Below are positions 56,729 to 64,000 of a DNA stretch of 64,000 bases, in pieces. This stretch comes from Dehalococcoidia bacterium. GTDB taxonomy: Bacteria; Chloroflexota; Dehalococcoidia; E44-bin15. A program made the translations under genes and the position numbers. The first letter of the stretch is position 1; each line of letters starts with the position of its first letter. The notes beneath the pieces are model-generated. The model searched no databases. It saw only the letters and a list, made by a program, of their open reading frames with translations, and was not told where the DNA came from. The stretch is taken from positions 35,817 through 99,816 of the forward strand of contig DATKYK010000015.1 in the NCBI GenBank assembly GCA_035528575.1, written 5' to 3'.

Positions 56729-57178
56729 ATGGGGGACAATATAAAACTGGCGGCACCCTGTGGCCTGTACTGCGGTGTTTGTGGTGTGCTTATTGCCCAC
56801 AGGGATAACAACGTCAAGTTTAAAGAGAGATTAACAGGTGTTTATGGTGTAACTGCAGATGATATTAAATGTGAAGGATGTCTCTCCGATGAACTATTTG
56901 TATTCTGTCAGGCCTGTCCCATCAGATCCTGCACAATCGATAAAGGTATTGAAGGGTGCCATCAGTGCGCTGATTTCCCCTGCCAATTCATTGAGAATTT
57001 CCCTCTTCCCGTTGGAAAGAAGGTGATACTGCGTGCTATACCGACTTGGAGGGAACTTGGAACTGAGAGATGGATGGAGGAGGAGGAAAAACGCTATCAC
57101 TGTCCTCACTGTGGTTATGCGGTGTTCCGGGGAGTAAAAAGATGCCGCAATTGCCAGAGTCCACTTGACCTTGATTGA
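56729..57178 (+). CDS. DUF3795-family cysteine-rich protein, with zinc ribbon
   Basis: 149 residues. CGLYCGVCGV (C-x3-C-x2-C) at residues 11-18, CEGCL, CQACPIRSC, CHQCADFPC near 75, then a C-terminal zinc ribbon CPHCGY and CRNCQ. Longer relative of 1217-1501. AAGGAGAGG precedes ATG 56729. Second gene of the insertion between nadB and nadC; its end overlaps a possible upstream start of nadC. Confidence 0.8.
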   Translation: MGDNIKLAAPCGLYCGVCGVLIAHRDNNVKFKERLTGVYGVTADDIKCEGCLSDELFVFCQACPIRSCTIDKGIEGCHQCADFPCQFIENFPLPVGKKVILRAIPTWRELGTERWMEEEEKRYHCPHCGYAVFRGVKRCRNCQSPLDLD

Positions 57179-57200
57179 GCTATTTAAACAGTGTGGGCCT

Positions 57201-58064
57201 ATGGATGAAATTTTAGCTAGTTCGTGGAAAGCGGTCGAGCAGGTAATCGAAAATGCCTTGGCCGAGGACCTCGCTTCCAGCGATGTTACCACCGGGGCGC
57301 TTATTCCCCCTGACCTTGAGGGGAGATCCTCTATCTTGGTCAAAGACGATGGCGTGCTGGCAGGAATAGAAGTGGCTCAGGCAGTCTTTGGGCACGTTGA
57401 CCCTGCGTTGCGGGTGGAGGTGCTGATAAAGGACGGCGCCAGAGTTCGAAGCGGGGATGTGGTAGCCACTATCGCAGGGAATGTGGCGAGCATATTGAAA
57501 GCAGAGCGCACCGCGCTAAACTTCCTCTGCCACTTGAGCGGCATCGCAACAGGGACGGCACGCTACGTCGCGGCGGTGAAGGGCTCGAAGGCTCAGATAA
57601 CAGGGACCAGAAAGACTATCCCGGGGATGAGGGTGCTGGAGAAGTATGCGGTTCGCATGGGAGGGGGGCAGAGCCATCGCCAGCACCTGGGCGATTGGGT
57701 GCTCATAAAGGACAATCACCTGGCGGCGCTTGGCTCTTTGGGCCTGGGGCTGAAGGGGGCGATCGAGCGGGCGCGCCGGGGTTCAACGCTCAAGGTTGAG
57801 GTGGAGGTGGGTAGCGTTGGCGAGGCCGAAGAGGCGATGAGCGCCGGTGCCGACATTATCATGCTTGATAATATGGCGCTTGGGGAAATTAAGCAGGTGG
57901 TTAATCTTGCCCGTGGTCGCGCTCTCATCGAGGCATCCGGCGGTATCACCCTGGAGAATGTGCGTCAGGTTGCCGGGGCCGGAGTCGACCTTATCTCGGT
58001 GGGCGCCATCACCCACTCGGCAAAGGCATTGGACTTGAGCCTGGAGCTTGAGACCGGGCAGTGA
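57201..58064 (+). CDS. nadC: Nicotinate-nucleotide diphosphorylase (quinolinate phosphoribosyltransferase)
   Basis: 287 residues from ATG 57201; a TTG at 57165 overlapping the upstream gene is an alternative. ALAEDLASSDVTTGAL, ERTALNFLCHLSGIATGT, TGTRKTIPGMRVLEKYAVRMGGGQSHR and the terminal EASGGI-x-L-NV-VAGAGVDLISVGAITHS are diagnostic. Converts quinolinate to NaMN; completes nadA-nadB-nadC. Confidence 0.96.
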   Translation: MDEILASSWKAVEQVIENALAEDLASSDVTTGALIPPDLEGRSSILVKDDGVLAGIEVAQAVFGHVDPALRVEVLIKDGARVRSGDVVATIAGNVASILKAERTALNFLCHLSGIATGTARYVAAVKGSKAQITGTRKTIPGMRVLEKYAVRMGGGQSHRQHLGDWVLIKDNHLAALGSLGLGLKGAIERARRGSTLKVEVEVGSVGEAEEAMSAGADIIMLDNMALGEIKQVVNLARGRALIEASGGITLENVRQVAGAGVDLISVGAITHSAKALDLSLELETGQ

Positions 58065-58070
58065 ATAGAA

Positions 58071-58814
58071 ATGGCCTACGATACCATAATCTCCGATTGG
58101 AACGGGACAATAATAAGGGATCCGGACGAGAGAGCCATTCTGAAGACTATAGCAATAGACCTGTTTAAGGCCTCCATTCCCTTACACGTGGTTAGAGCGG
58201 CCCGCCTGCTAGCGGTCAGGGCGGAACTGGAGGACCTGTACCAGCAGGGACGTCAGGATAAAGAGTTTGATTTTGTAAGAGAGATGTTCGTGATATACAA
58301 CTGGAGGATAATAAACGGGCTTCCCATCTCCTTCATCCACCGCTCGGTTGACCGGTACGCAGCCAGGAGGGAAACCCAGCACAAGCTCGACCGCAGGATT
58401 CTGAGGGCGATTCGGTCCTGGCACCAGCGGGGGAATACCTCCGGTATCCTCTCATCGGGCTACGGATACGGCATAGACCGCACCCTGGCTGTTGCCGGGT
58501 TCAGGGGCGACTTTGATTTCCGCATAGCCAATTCATTCAGGCAGGACGGAGGAAGGGCGATCGAGTTTCTGTTGAAAATTTACAAGAACAAACCGCAACT
58601 GCTGGTGAGAGCGCTTCGCCATAGAAACCTCGATGAGAAGAGAACCGTATATATCGGTGACAGCGAGGACGATGAGGGCTGTTTTGAGATCGCCGGTTAT
58701 CCCATAGTGGCATTCTTCGCCACCGAAGAGCTGAAGCAGAGGTGCGCATCGCGGTATAAAGCTTTCATACCCGAGGATGAGAGGGACCTGGTAAATTACT
58801 TGAGGAAGCTGTAA
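58071..58814 (+). CDS. HAD-superfamily phosphatase-like protein
   Basis: 247 residues. Motif I is DWNGTI (residues 9-14): the nucleophile Asp is present but the second position, usually Asp, is Asn. The middle has a helical cap, SSGYGYGI as motif II, and motif IV GDSEDDEGCF near residue 204. In HADs the second Asp acts as acid/base, so this protein may be a weak phosphatase, a transferase, or a binding protein. Starts six bases after nadC and is probably cotranscribed. Confidence 0.75.
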   Translation: MAYDTIISDWNGTIIRDPDERAILKTIAIDLFKASIPLHVVRAARLLAVRAELEDLYQQGRQDKEFDFVREMFVIYNWRIINGLPISFIHRSVDRYAARRETQHKLDRRILRAIRSWHQRGNTSGILSSGYGYGIDRTLAVAGFRGDFDFRIANSFRQDGGRAIEFLLKIYKNKPQLLVRALRHRNLDEKRTVYIGDSEDDEGCFEIAGYPIVAFFATEELKQRCASRYKAFIPEDERDLVNYLRKL

Positions 58815-58852
58815 AAAGTAGGGCTCAGCCATAACCCGTGGGGTAAAAGGCA

Positions 58853-59587
58853 TCAGGCCTGATGCTCTATGATGGGTGAGGCGGGTGCCAGGCCATGTCT
58901 CTCCAGCAGATCAATATTTGACATAATATTTAGTGTGGCATCATCGGCAACTATCTTCCCCTCATCTAGGATGATGGTGCGCTCACAGAGAGCGGCGACC
59001 ATCTCTAGATCGTGCGATGCCACTATCTTGGTCATGGGGAGCCCCTTAACAAGCTTGACAAGCTCCCACTTGGCGCGAGGGTCGAGGTTAGCAGTAGGCT
59101 CATCGATGACTAGGATCTCGGGTCTCATGGAGAGGATGGTGGCAATGGAGATACGCTTCTTCTCACCAATGCTCAGGTGGTGGGGGGAACGCTTCTCATA
59201 GCCATTCATCCCCACCCACTGAAGGGCCTTACTTACCCGTCCTCTTACCTCCTCCTCAGCATAGCCCATATTTATGGGGCCGAAGGCCACATCGTCGAAA
59301 ACGGTGGGCATGAAGAGCTGGTCGTCGGGGTCCTGGAACACTAGCCCCACCTTGCTCCTCACCCACTTCAGGTTTTTGTCCTCCAGGGGTATGCCGAGAA
59401 TCCTCACTGTCCCATCGCTCCTCATTATGCCGTTCAGGTGAAGCAGCAGGGTTGATTTCCCCGCGCCATTGGGCCCGATGAGCGCTACCGTCTCGTCAAG
59501 ACCGACGGCGAGGTTAATACCATAAAGTGCCTGCTGCCCGTCAGGGTAGCTGTAGGATAGGTTTTCGATCTCTACCACCTTGTCCAA
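58853..59587 (-). CDS. cbiO: Energy-coupling factor transporter ATPase (CbiO-type)
   Basis: 244 residues from TTG 59587, with AGGAG six bases upstream; the open frame runs to 59755 through cbiQ. Walker [12 protein letters not shown]-loop FQDPDDQLF, signature LSIGEKKR and Walker B ILVIDEPT are all intact. Powers cobalt or nickel uptake with CbiQ, CbiM and CbiN. Last gene of the cbiM-N-Q-O operon. Confidence 0.95.
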   Translation of the reverse strand: MDKVVEIENLSYSYPDGQQALYGINLAVGLDETVALIGPNGAGKSTLLLHLNGIMRSDGTVRILGIPLEDKNLKWVRSKVGLVFQDPDDQLFMPTVFDDVAFGPINMGYAEEEVRGRVSKALQWVGMNGYEKRSPHHLSIGEKKRISIATILSMRPEILVIDEPTANLDPRAKWELVKLVKGLPMTKIVASHDLEMVAALCERTIILDEGKIVADDATLNIMSNIDLLERHGLAPASPIIEHQA

Positions 59588-59597
59588 AGCATGCTCC

Positions 59598-60365
59598 TTA
59601 GATAAGAAGGGATAATCCGACCAGTGCGAGGCAAATGAGGAAGACGGCGGCGAAATACAGGTCTGCCATTCTGAAGTGCGGTGTGGAGAGCGTTCGCGTC
59701 TCACCATCGAAGCCGCGGGCGACCATTGCCCCGTAGACCCGTTCCCCTCGCTCATAACTACGAAGGAAAAGGGTGCCCACCATATTGCCGATAGTCTTGA
59801 GTCGCCAGGTGCGCTTGCCGCCGAAGTTACGGCTGTCCCTTGCCTGCTTCATCCGGATAACCTCGTCAACCAGGACGAAGATATAGCGATACATGAAGGA
59901 CAGGATCATTACCATCACTTTTGGCAGGCGCAGTTGCTCCAGCCCGTTTAGCAGTTCGGAGAATTTCGTCGTTGAGGAGAGCAGGATCAGGCTCAGCATG
60001 GAGAGCCAGGCCTTGATAAGGACATTCCACAGGATGAGCAGGCCGCTACTTGATACCTGCCATATCCAGATGTTGTAGCTGCCGGATGGCTCACCTGACT
60101 TGAGGAAGGGGATGAAGATGGCGATGAAGAGCACGAAGGGCACGATGACCAGAGACCGCTTCAGGACATAGAGCGTGGGTATCCTGGAGAGGAGGACCAG
60201 GCCGGCTATGATGGCGAAATAAAGGGCAAAGGCCTGCCAGCCTGTTGGTGGCGTAAGCACTACCAACAGGATAAATGCAAAGGTGGTGATGACCTTGGTG
60301 CGGGGGTCCAGCCTGTGGATAAAGCTGTCAAGGTCGCTATAGCGGTCCAGAAAGCTGTGTTTCAT
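59598..60365 (-). CDS. cbiQ: Energy-coupling factor transmembrane protein (CbiQ-type)
   Basis: 255 residues, about six membrane helices. HRLDPRTKVITTFAFIL at the start and the coupling motifs ARDSRNFGGKR and ERVYGAMVARGFDG in the cytoplasmic region, which contact the ATPase. Confidence 0.94.
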   Translation of the reverse strand: MKHSFLDRYSDLDSFIHRLDPRTKVITTFAFILLVVLTPPTGWQAFALYFAIIAGLVLLSRIPTLYVLKRSLVIVPFVLFIAIFIPFLKSGEPSGSYNIWIWQVSSSGLLILWNVLIKAWLSMLSLILLSSTTKFSELLNGLEQLRLPKVMVMILSFMYRYIFVLVDEVIRMKQARDSRNFGGKRTWRLKTIGNMVGTLFLRSYERGERVYGAMVARGFDGETRTLSTPHFRMADLYFAAVFLICLALVGLSLLI

Positions 60366-60393
60366 GGCGATCCCCGTTGATTACTGTTCATAT

Positions 60394-60684
60394 CTATTCT
60401 TCCTGCTGTTTCCTCAATCTCAGAAGTCGGGCGAGCCCGTAGACAGCGCCGAAGATAACAAGTGTGCCAATTATCCCCGCCAGAATGGTGGCCAGGGCTT
60501 CATTCTCTATACCGGGGAAGAGGTAATCGGCGATAATCTGGAACGGAGCCTCCTCGGCAAACCCGATAAACTCGTGATCCTCGGCAACCTTCTCCAGTCC
60601 ATCGGGGGAGGTTGAGGCCAGCGGCGAGATGAAGGCTACCGCCAGGCAAATAACAAGAGCGATATACCACCATTTCACCCGCAT
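60394..60684 (-). CDS. PDGLE-domain protein, CbiN-like subunit
   Basis: 96 residues with two membrane helices flanking a periplasmic loop that contains STSPDGLEKVAEDHEF, the PDGLE motif. In Co/Ni ECF systems CbiN or PDGLE subunits assist the substrate-binding protein CbiM. Located between cbiM and cbiQ, as in other CbiMNQO/NikMNQO operons. Confidence 0.87.
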   Translation of the reverse strand: MRVKWWYIALVICLAVAFISPLASTSPDGLEKVAEDHEFIGFAEEAPFQIIADYLFPGIENEALATILAGIIGTLVIFGAVYGLARLLRLRKQQEE

Positions 60685-60693
60685 TTTTCCTTA

Positions 60694-61332
60694 CTATATC
60701 CTCTCCAGCGCCATCAGGTCGCTCCGGGTGGCCATTACCAGGCTGAGCACTGCCACTGTGATTAACCCCTCACCGACGCCAATGAGTACGTGCCAGCCGG
60801 CCATCGCCGGTAGTGCTGCCTGGATGGGCAATACGCCTGAGACCCAGAGCTCTATGGCGCAGGCGATAGAGGCCAGCAGCACCGAGCACCAGGCGGCGAT
60901 GAAGCTGCCCAAGAGTTGACTCCGTCTACCCATTCCCGTGAGGCGGGTCGTGAAGCGGTAGAGGTAGTAGCCGGAGAAGGTGGCGATAATACCCATGTTA
61001 AGGACATTAGCCCCCAGGGCGAGCAGTCCCCCGTCCTGGAAGATGAGGCTCTGAGCGATGAGGACGCAGGCCATGATAAGCATTGCAGCCCAGGGGCCGA
61101 GGAGGATGGCTGCCAGGGCAGCGCCGATGAGATGCCCCGAGGTGCCGCCAATGATGGGGAAGTTGAGCATCTGAGCGGCGAATATGAAGGCGGCCATTAT
61201 GCCCATTAGTGGCACATGCTTTTCATCCAGTTTTTTCCGTGCCTCCCTGAGCCCATAGCCGATACCGCCCGCCGATACTGCATAGGTGGTGGTCACGGTG
61301 GCAATGTTCAGAAAACCATCAGGGATGTGCAC
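60694..61332 (-). CDS. cbiM: Cobalt/nickel ECF transporter substrate-binding subunit (CbiM-type)
   Basis: 212 residues. Begins MHIPDGFLN; the N-terminal amine and His2 bind the metal ion in this family. About seven membrane segments with GGTSGHLIGAALAAILLGPW. First gene of the operon. A perfect palindrome (61369-61384) lies 37 bases before the start and is the likely operator. Confidence 0.94.
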   Translation of the reverse strand: MHIPDGFLNIATVTTTYAVSAGGIGYGLREARKKLDEKHVPLMGIMAAFIFAAQMLNFPIIGGTSGHLIGAALAAILLGPWAAMLIMACVLIAQSLIFQDGGLLALGANVLNMGIIATFSGYYLYRFTTRLTGMGRRSQLLGSFIAAWCSVLLASIACAIELWVSGVLPIQAALPAMAGWHVLIGVGEGLITVAVLSLVMATRSDLMALERI

Positions 61333-61368
61333 TCAAATCCCCCTTTGTCTTAGCGCACCTTGTTGTAT

Positions 61369-61384
61369 TTGCAACTAGTTGCAA
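61369..61384. promoter_or_regulatory. Nur-like operator in front of cbiM
   Basis: TTGCAA-CTAG-TTGCAA, a perfect 16-base palindrome. The nickel-responsive Fur-family repressor Nur of Streptomyces recognises TTGCAA half-sites spaced about five bases apart. This site lies between cbiM and the fur-type gene; a second, weaker copy lies upstream of that regulator gene. Confidence 0.7.
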
Positions 61385-61400
61385 TAGTTACCCAAAAAAA

Positions 61401-61832
61401 TCACCCCCGGCACTTGGAGCAGCGCCCGAAGATGGCGAGATGGCTTATGTTGGCCCGGAACCGGTACTCCTTGAGCAGGGTGTGCCTCAAGGTCAGGAAC
61501 GGGGATTCCGTGGTCTCTATTGTGGCGCCGCACTTCTCACAGATCAGGTGGTGGTGGTGACCCTTTTCGGCGGGATGATAGCGAAATCTACCGCTCCCCA
61601 GGTCGGTCTCGGTTACTAGGCCCATTTTCTTCAGCAGCTCCAGGTTGCGATAGATAGTGGAAATATTCACCTGGGGATATATGGCGCAGACATGGGCATG
61701 GATCTCTTCAGCACTTATGTGGTCATTACTCTGCTGGAGGGCGGCCAGGATGAGCTGGCGCTGTGGGGTCATTCGGTAGCCTTGCTCCCGAAGTGTCTCG
61801 CCCGTCTCTTTGGGCCGGTTCAATTCCTTCAT
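61401..61832 (-). CDS. Fur-family metal-responsive repressor (Nur-like)
   Basis: 143 residues from ATG 61832. DNA-binding winged helix MTPQRQLILAALQ-region with STIYRNLELLKKMGLV, then the regulatory metal site HHHHLICEKCG (about 88-99), and a second C-x2-C pair CSKC at the very end. Could be Fur, Zur, PerR or Nur. The adjoining CbiMNQO operon and TTGCAA operators favour nickel or cobalt control. The regulator is upstream of cbiM in the same orientation and may be cotranscribed or autoregulated. Confidence 0.85.
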   Translation of the reverse strand: MKELNRPKETGETLREQGYRMTPQRQLILAALQQSNDHISAEEIHAHVCAIYPQVNISTIYRNLELLKKMGLVTETDLGSGRFRYHPAEKGHHHHLICEKCGATIETTESPFLTLRHTLLKEYRFRANISHLAIFGRCSKCRG

Positions 61833-61863
61833 CGTGTTGTATGGTAGCACAGTTCAGAAATAA

Positions 61864-61879
61864 TTGCAATAGTTTGCAG
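61864..61879. promoter_or_regulatory. Second Nur-like operator before the Fur-family gene
   Basis: TTGCAA-TAGT-TTGCAG, half-site spacing of four as in the cbiM site, with one mismatch, 32 bases upstream of ATG 61832. A further half-site TGCAA follows at 61881. Suggests autoregulation. Confidence 0.55.
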
Positions 61880-61930
61880 GTGCAACTGGAGGCAATAAGT
61901 ATCGGCTTTTTATGGGTTTTCTGGTGGTTG

Positions 61931-62389
61931 TTAATGCTCGGCGTGCTTCTCTTTGCTGTCGAGCATGATGGTTACCGGTCCGTCATTATGGATCTTAACC
62001 AGCATGTGCTGCTGAAACATGCCGCTCTCTACCCTAAGCCCGCTTGAGCGAAGATAGGAGAGGAACTTCTCGAAGAGTGCTTCTGCCTCCTGCGGCGGTG
62101 CCGCCTGGGTGAAGCTGGGGCGTCTCCCTTTCCGTGTATCGCTTAAAAGGGTGAACTGGCTTACCACCAGGAGCTCGCCCCGGATATCGATAGCGGAGAG
62201 GTTGAACCTGCCTTCACTATCGGAGAAGATGCGCAGGCTCACCGTTTTCTCCGCCAGGTACCGCGCATCCGGCTCGGTGTCCCCCCTGGATATTCCCAGG
62301 AATACCACCAGCCCCCCGCCGATCTTCCCCACCACCTCGCCGGCGACACTTACCGAGGCTTCGCTCACCCTTTGTAGTAGTGCTTTCAA
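61931..62389 (-). CDS. dtd: D-aminoacyl-tRNA deacylase
   Basis: 152 residues. MKALLQRVSEASVSV, LLVVSQFTLLSDTRKGRRPSFTQAA (S-Q-x-T motif) and the C-terminal N-DGPVTIML loop (GP-motif) match DTD. Removes D-amino acids from tRNA. Overlaps the fmdB gene by four bases. Confidence 0.96.
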   Translation of the reverse strand: MKALLQRVSEASVSVAGEVVGKIGGGLVVFLGISRGDTEPDARYLAEKTVSLRIFSDSEGRFNLSAIDIRGELLVVSQFTLLSDTRKGRRPSFTQAAPPQEAEALFEKFLSYLRSSGLRVESGMFQQHMLVKIHNDGPVTIMLDSKEKHAEH

Positions 62390-62700
62390 CTGACCTTAAC
62401 GCTACTTTTATCCTCGGTCTTGCTCTCCGGGGGTTTCTTGGGTGTGGTATCCTCACCTTCCTTCTTTGCGGGTTCCTTGGCGTCAGGCTCCGCTTTTTCC
62501 CTGCCGGTAGAAGCTACCCGCCCCCGACCGTGGTCGGTGACATAAAAACCACTCCCCTTAAAGAGAATGGGCACGGCATGGAAGACGCGGTTCGCCTTGC
62601 CCTGGCAGTGGGGACATATACTCACTGCCTCTTCATCGAATCTCTGTCTTTGGTCGAAACGGGAGTGGCAGACACTGCATTCGTATTCGTAGATAGGCAT
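62386..62700 (-). CDS. FmdB-family zinc-ribbon protein
   Basis: 104 residues. MPIYEYECSVCHSRFDQRQ and CPHCQGKANRVFHAVPILFKGSGFYVTD follow the FmdB pattern with two C-x2-C pairs. The last 45 residues are a charged Lys/Glu/Pro tail. Function uncertain; the founding member was linked to formamidase gene control. Coupled with dtd. Confidence 0.88.
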   Translation of the reverse strand: MPIYEYECSVCHSRFDQRQRFDEEAVSICPHCQGKANRVFHAVPILFKGSGFYVTDHGRGRVASTGREKAEPDAKEPAKKEGEDTTPKKPPESKTEDKSSVKVS

Positions 62701-62767
62701 CGGATATGTAGCACTAAAGATTCTAGCATTTCTAGCAAGCTAAAGCAAGCGTCTGTACTCGCTCGCC

Positions 62768-62796
62768 TTGAATTTCATGCTGGACATCGATATAAT
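62768..62796 (+). promoter_or_regulatory. Predicted promoter of tRNA-Pro
   Basis: TTGAAT (62768-62773), 17-base spacer, consensus TATAAT (62791-62796), 17 bases before the tRNA. Confidence 0.75.
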
Positions 62797-62813
62797 GTGA
62801 TAGCTGGGAAAAG

Positions 62814-62892
<79 letters not shown>

Positions 62893-62910
62893 GACATAGG
62901 GAATAAGTAT

Positions 62911-62974
62911 TCTAGACCACTTGCACAGGGTAAAAGTTCAGATAAAAGGTAAAGCTAGTCTAGACCACTTGCAC
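62911..62974. repeat. Pair of 16-bp direct repeats downstream of tRNA-Pro
   Basis: TCTAGACCACTTGCAC occurs at 62911-62926 and 62959-62974, 48 bases apart start to start. They lie between the tRNA and the integrase remnant and may be recombinase arm or core sites. Confidence 0.8.
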
Positions 62975-62998
62975 CAGGCGGGCTCCCCGAAATGAAAG

Positions 62999-63389
62999 GT
63001 GCAGACAGGGTTAAACACAAAGCAGCTACTGGAAGGCTTCAGGTACGAGTTAGAGGTCATCACTAGGCCCCGGACGGTCGAGTACTACTGCGGAGAGATC
63101 CGCCGCTTTCTGCGGTGGGCAGATAGCGCAGGCATCCCCTCGGACATCAATCGCATAACCAAGCATCACATCCAATCGTTCTTCCACCACCTCGCCGTCA
63201 CCCATGACGGTAAGAGGTCAGGGAAAGGGCCCGAGCATTTTGAGCGTGTGCGCTGACATCTACTATGCCCTGAGTCGCGATATCGAGCGCCTGAACAAAG
63301 AGCGGATTGATATGAGGGAAAAGCCCCTTAGGAGGCCGAACTACTCAAGCTTCGCCAAGTATTTTCACTGTTTTATGCCAGCTTGGTGA
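62999..63389 (+). pseudogene. Truncated, frameshifted tyrosine-recombinase N-terminal part
   Basis: The first 80 codons read as a SAM-like integrase N-terminal domain: LLEGFRYELEVITRPRTVEYYCGEI, RFLRWADSAG, ITKHHIQSFFHHL. The frame stops at 63256, while another frame from about 63215 continues with ALSRDIERLNKERIDM, suggesting a frameshift. The catalytic C-terminal domain (R-H-R-Y) is absent. Position next to tRNA-Pro is typical of an integrated element. Confidence 0.7.
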
Positions 63390-63700
63390 TGCGGTTATCT
63401 CGAAGCTGGCTGAACGGGTGAACCAGCACCTGACTTCTAATCAGATTGCCGCCATTTTTCAGGGTCACGCCATTCATAACGAAATCGAAAAGGAAATCCA
63501 TGATTTGTTCAAATGAGTATTTTTTATCCACTGTCATTCGAAACGACATTATCTCAATAAGACCAACAGGGGCATAGGCGAGCAAATCCGGGTCTATATC
63601 TCTGGAAATACCCTGTTCGACCAATTGACTGGTATTATCGCGGATAAGAGGTTCAGTAAGCTTTAGTGATAGCCTGAAGTTTTGCAGGTCGCCACTGGTT
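63373..63700 (-). pseudogene. C-terminal remnant of a TetR-family regulator
   Basis: In frame from about 63700 down to 63373 the peptide has LRDN-like helices, then DIDPDLLAYAPVGLIEIMSF and YSFEQIMDFLFDFVMNG, resembling the ligand-binding half of TetR proteins. A TTG at 63624 is the only start-like codon inside; upstream in the same frame is a TGA, and no helix-turn-helix is found. Probably decayed. Confidence 0.6.
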
Positions 63701-63922
63701 TGCCATCAGCCGTTGTGCCCGATCAAGGCTATCTTAACATCAAGGTGGCCACCCACTTCCATCATTCTCACTAGGCATAAATACCTATCCATTGATCATG
63801 GGCATGCGACATTTCGGCAAGCAGAAACAGGTATTACGGCGGAAGTCAGTTGTATCATCAGGGTGTTATAGTGATAGTGAAAGAAAAAAGAGGCATGAAG
63901 CCTCAGGAAAGGAGGGACTGAG

Positions 63923-64000
63923 ATGGAATGGCAAATTATAGTGGCTCTGGTGGTGGTGGCACCTCTCATCCTCTTCCCGGTAGTCTTTATATGGTACCTG
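63923..64000 (+). CDS. Start of a small membrane protein, cut by the window edge
   Basis: ATG 63923 follows AAGGAGG at eight bases. The 26 visible residues are hydrophobic (MEWQIIVALVVVAPLILFPVV then FIWYL), a single membrane helix. A GAGGC/GCCTC hairpin at 63890-63904 precedes the ribosome site. The rest is outside the window. Confidence 0.6.
   Translation, partial: MEWQIIVALVVVAPLILFPVVFIWYL

Noticed and set aside
58850..58865. Perfect palindrome GCATCAGGCCTGATGC at the cbiO end
   Set aside because: It overlaps the cbiO stop codon, has no T-run, and sits between convergent genes. It may aid termination but cannot be called with confidence.
59588..59755. Extended N-terminus of cbiO
   Set aside because: The extra 56 residues lie inside cbiQ in another frame and are not ABC-like. 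A TTG with a good ribosome site at 59587 matches the family start.
61333..61400. Cobalamin riboswitch before cbiM
   Set aside because: The gap is only about 70 bases and lacks the B12-box; the TTGCAA palindrome explains regulation better.

Overview
The window is about 64 kb of a GC-rich bacterial chromosome dominated by housekeeping genes, with small AT-richer genes scattered between them. Several features together suggest a member of the Chloroflexota, most likely class Dehalococcoidia: the dnaX-ybaB-recR cluster, an actinobacterial-type inositol-phosphate synthase next to CDP-alcohol phosphatidyltransferase, GT4 and PHP genes, small DUF951 and DUF5679 proteins, Rex beside the ATP synthase operon, frequent TTG/GTG starts, and an ECF Co/Ni transporter. 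The taxonomic call is inference from gene content; there is no rRNA gene in the window.

Layout. 1-2.4 kb: accessory genes (partial DUF6125-like CDS, isoprenylcysteine-type methyltransferase, DUF3795 protein, TIR-like protein with a zinc ribbon). 2.5-6.7 kb: minus-strand run ybeY, radical SAM, dnaX, ybaB, recR. 6.7-9.3 kb: plus-strand pyrF, DUF951, thioesterase, cysK. 9.6-16.5 kb: accessory region with a decayed second copy of the cysK 3' part, a nitroreductase, REP-like palindromes and two tandem, secreted, seven-repeat beta-propeller (SBBP) proteins, each with its own promoter and terminator. 16.7-25 kb: a BFN-domain protein, a zinc-ribbon protein, and a complete F-type ATP synthase operon (atpI/Z-B-E-F-H-A-G-D-C) with an unknown 92-codon gene lodged between atpD and atpC. 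25-27 kb: rex, rimM, khpA, rpsP on the minus strand. 27.4-31 kb: endonuclease V, a small membrane protein, prfB with its programmed frameshift, and a secreted peptidase.

31-34.8 kb holds an inositol-phospholipid-like cluster (CDP-alcohol phosphatidyltransferase, GT4, PHP, ino1). 35-50.5 kb is a long minus-strand information-processing, isoprenoid and lipid superoperon: rpsB-tsf-pyrH-frr-uppS-cdsA-dxr-rseP-ispG-(unknown)-proS-nusA-rnpM-infB-rbfA-truB. 50.6-58 kb: tRNA-Ser, a MiaB-family gene and the NAD de novo pathway nadA-nadB-nadC, interrupted between nadB and nadC by a glutaminyl cyclotransferase gene, a decayed second nadB 3' end and a DUF3795 gene. 58-62.7 kb: HAD phosphatase, an ECF-type cobalt/nickel transporter (CbiMNQO) with a Fur-family regulator and two matching Nur-like operators, dtd and an FmdB zinc ribbon. 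The right end has tRNA-Pro followed by direct repeats, an integrase remnant and a TetR remnant, which look like a decayed integration site.

Recurrent themes: partial copies of gene 3' ends lying a little downstream of the intact gene (cysK, nadB, and a small one at atpG); AT-richer singleton genes sitting at the joints of conserved operons; and promoters that are almost on top of start codons (pyrF, nfi), suggesting leaderless mRNAs. No obvious large new defence or biosynthetic system is present. The most unusual items are the TIR/zinc-ribbon protein, the tandem SBBP proteins with a shared C-terminal anchor motif, the nadB-tail-flanked insertion, the atpD start-codon repeat and the predicted Nur-type regulon.
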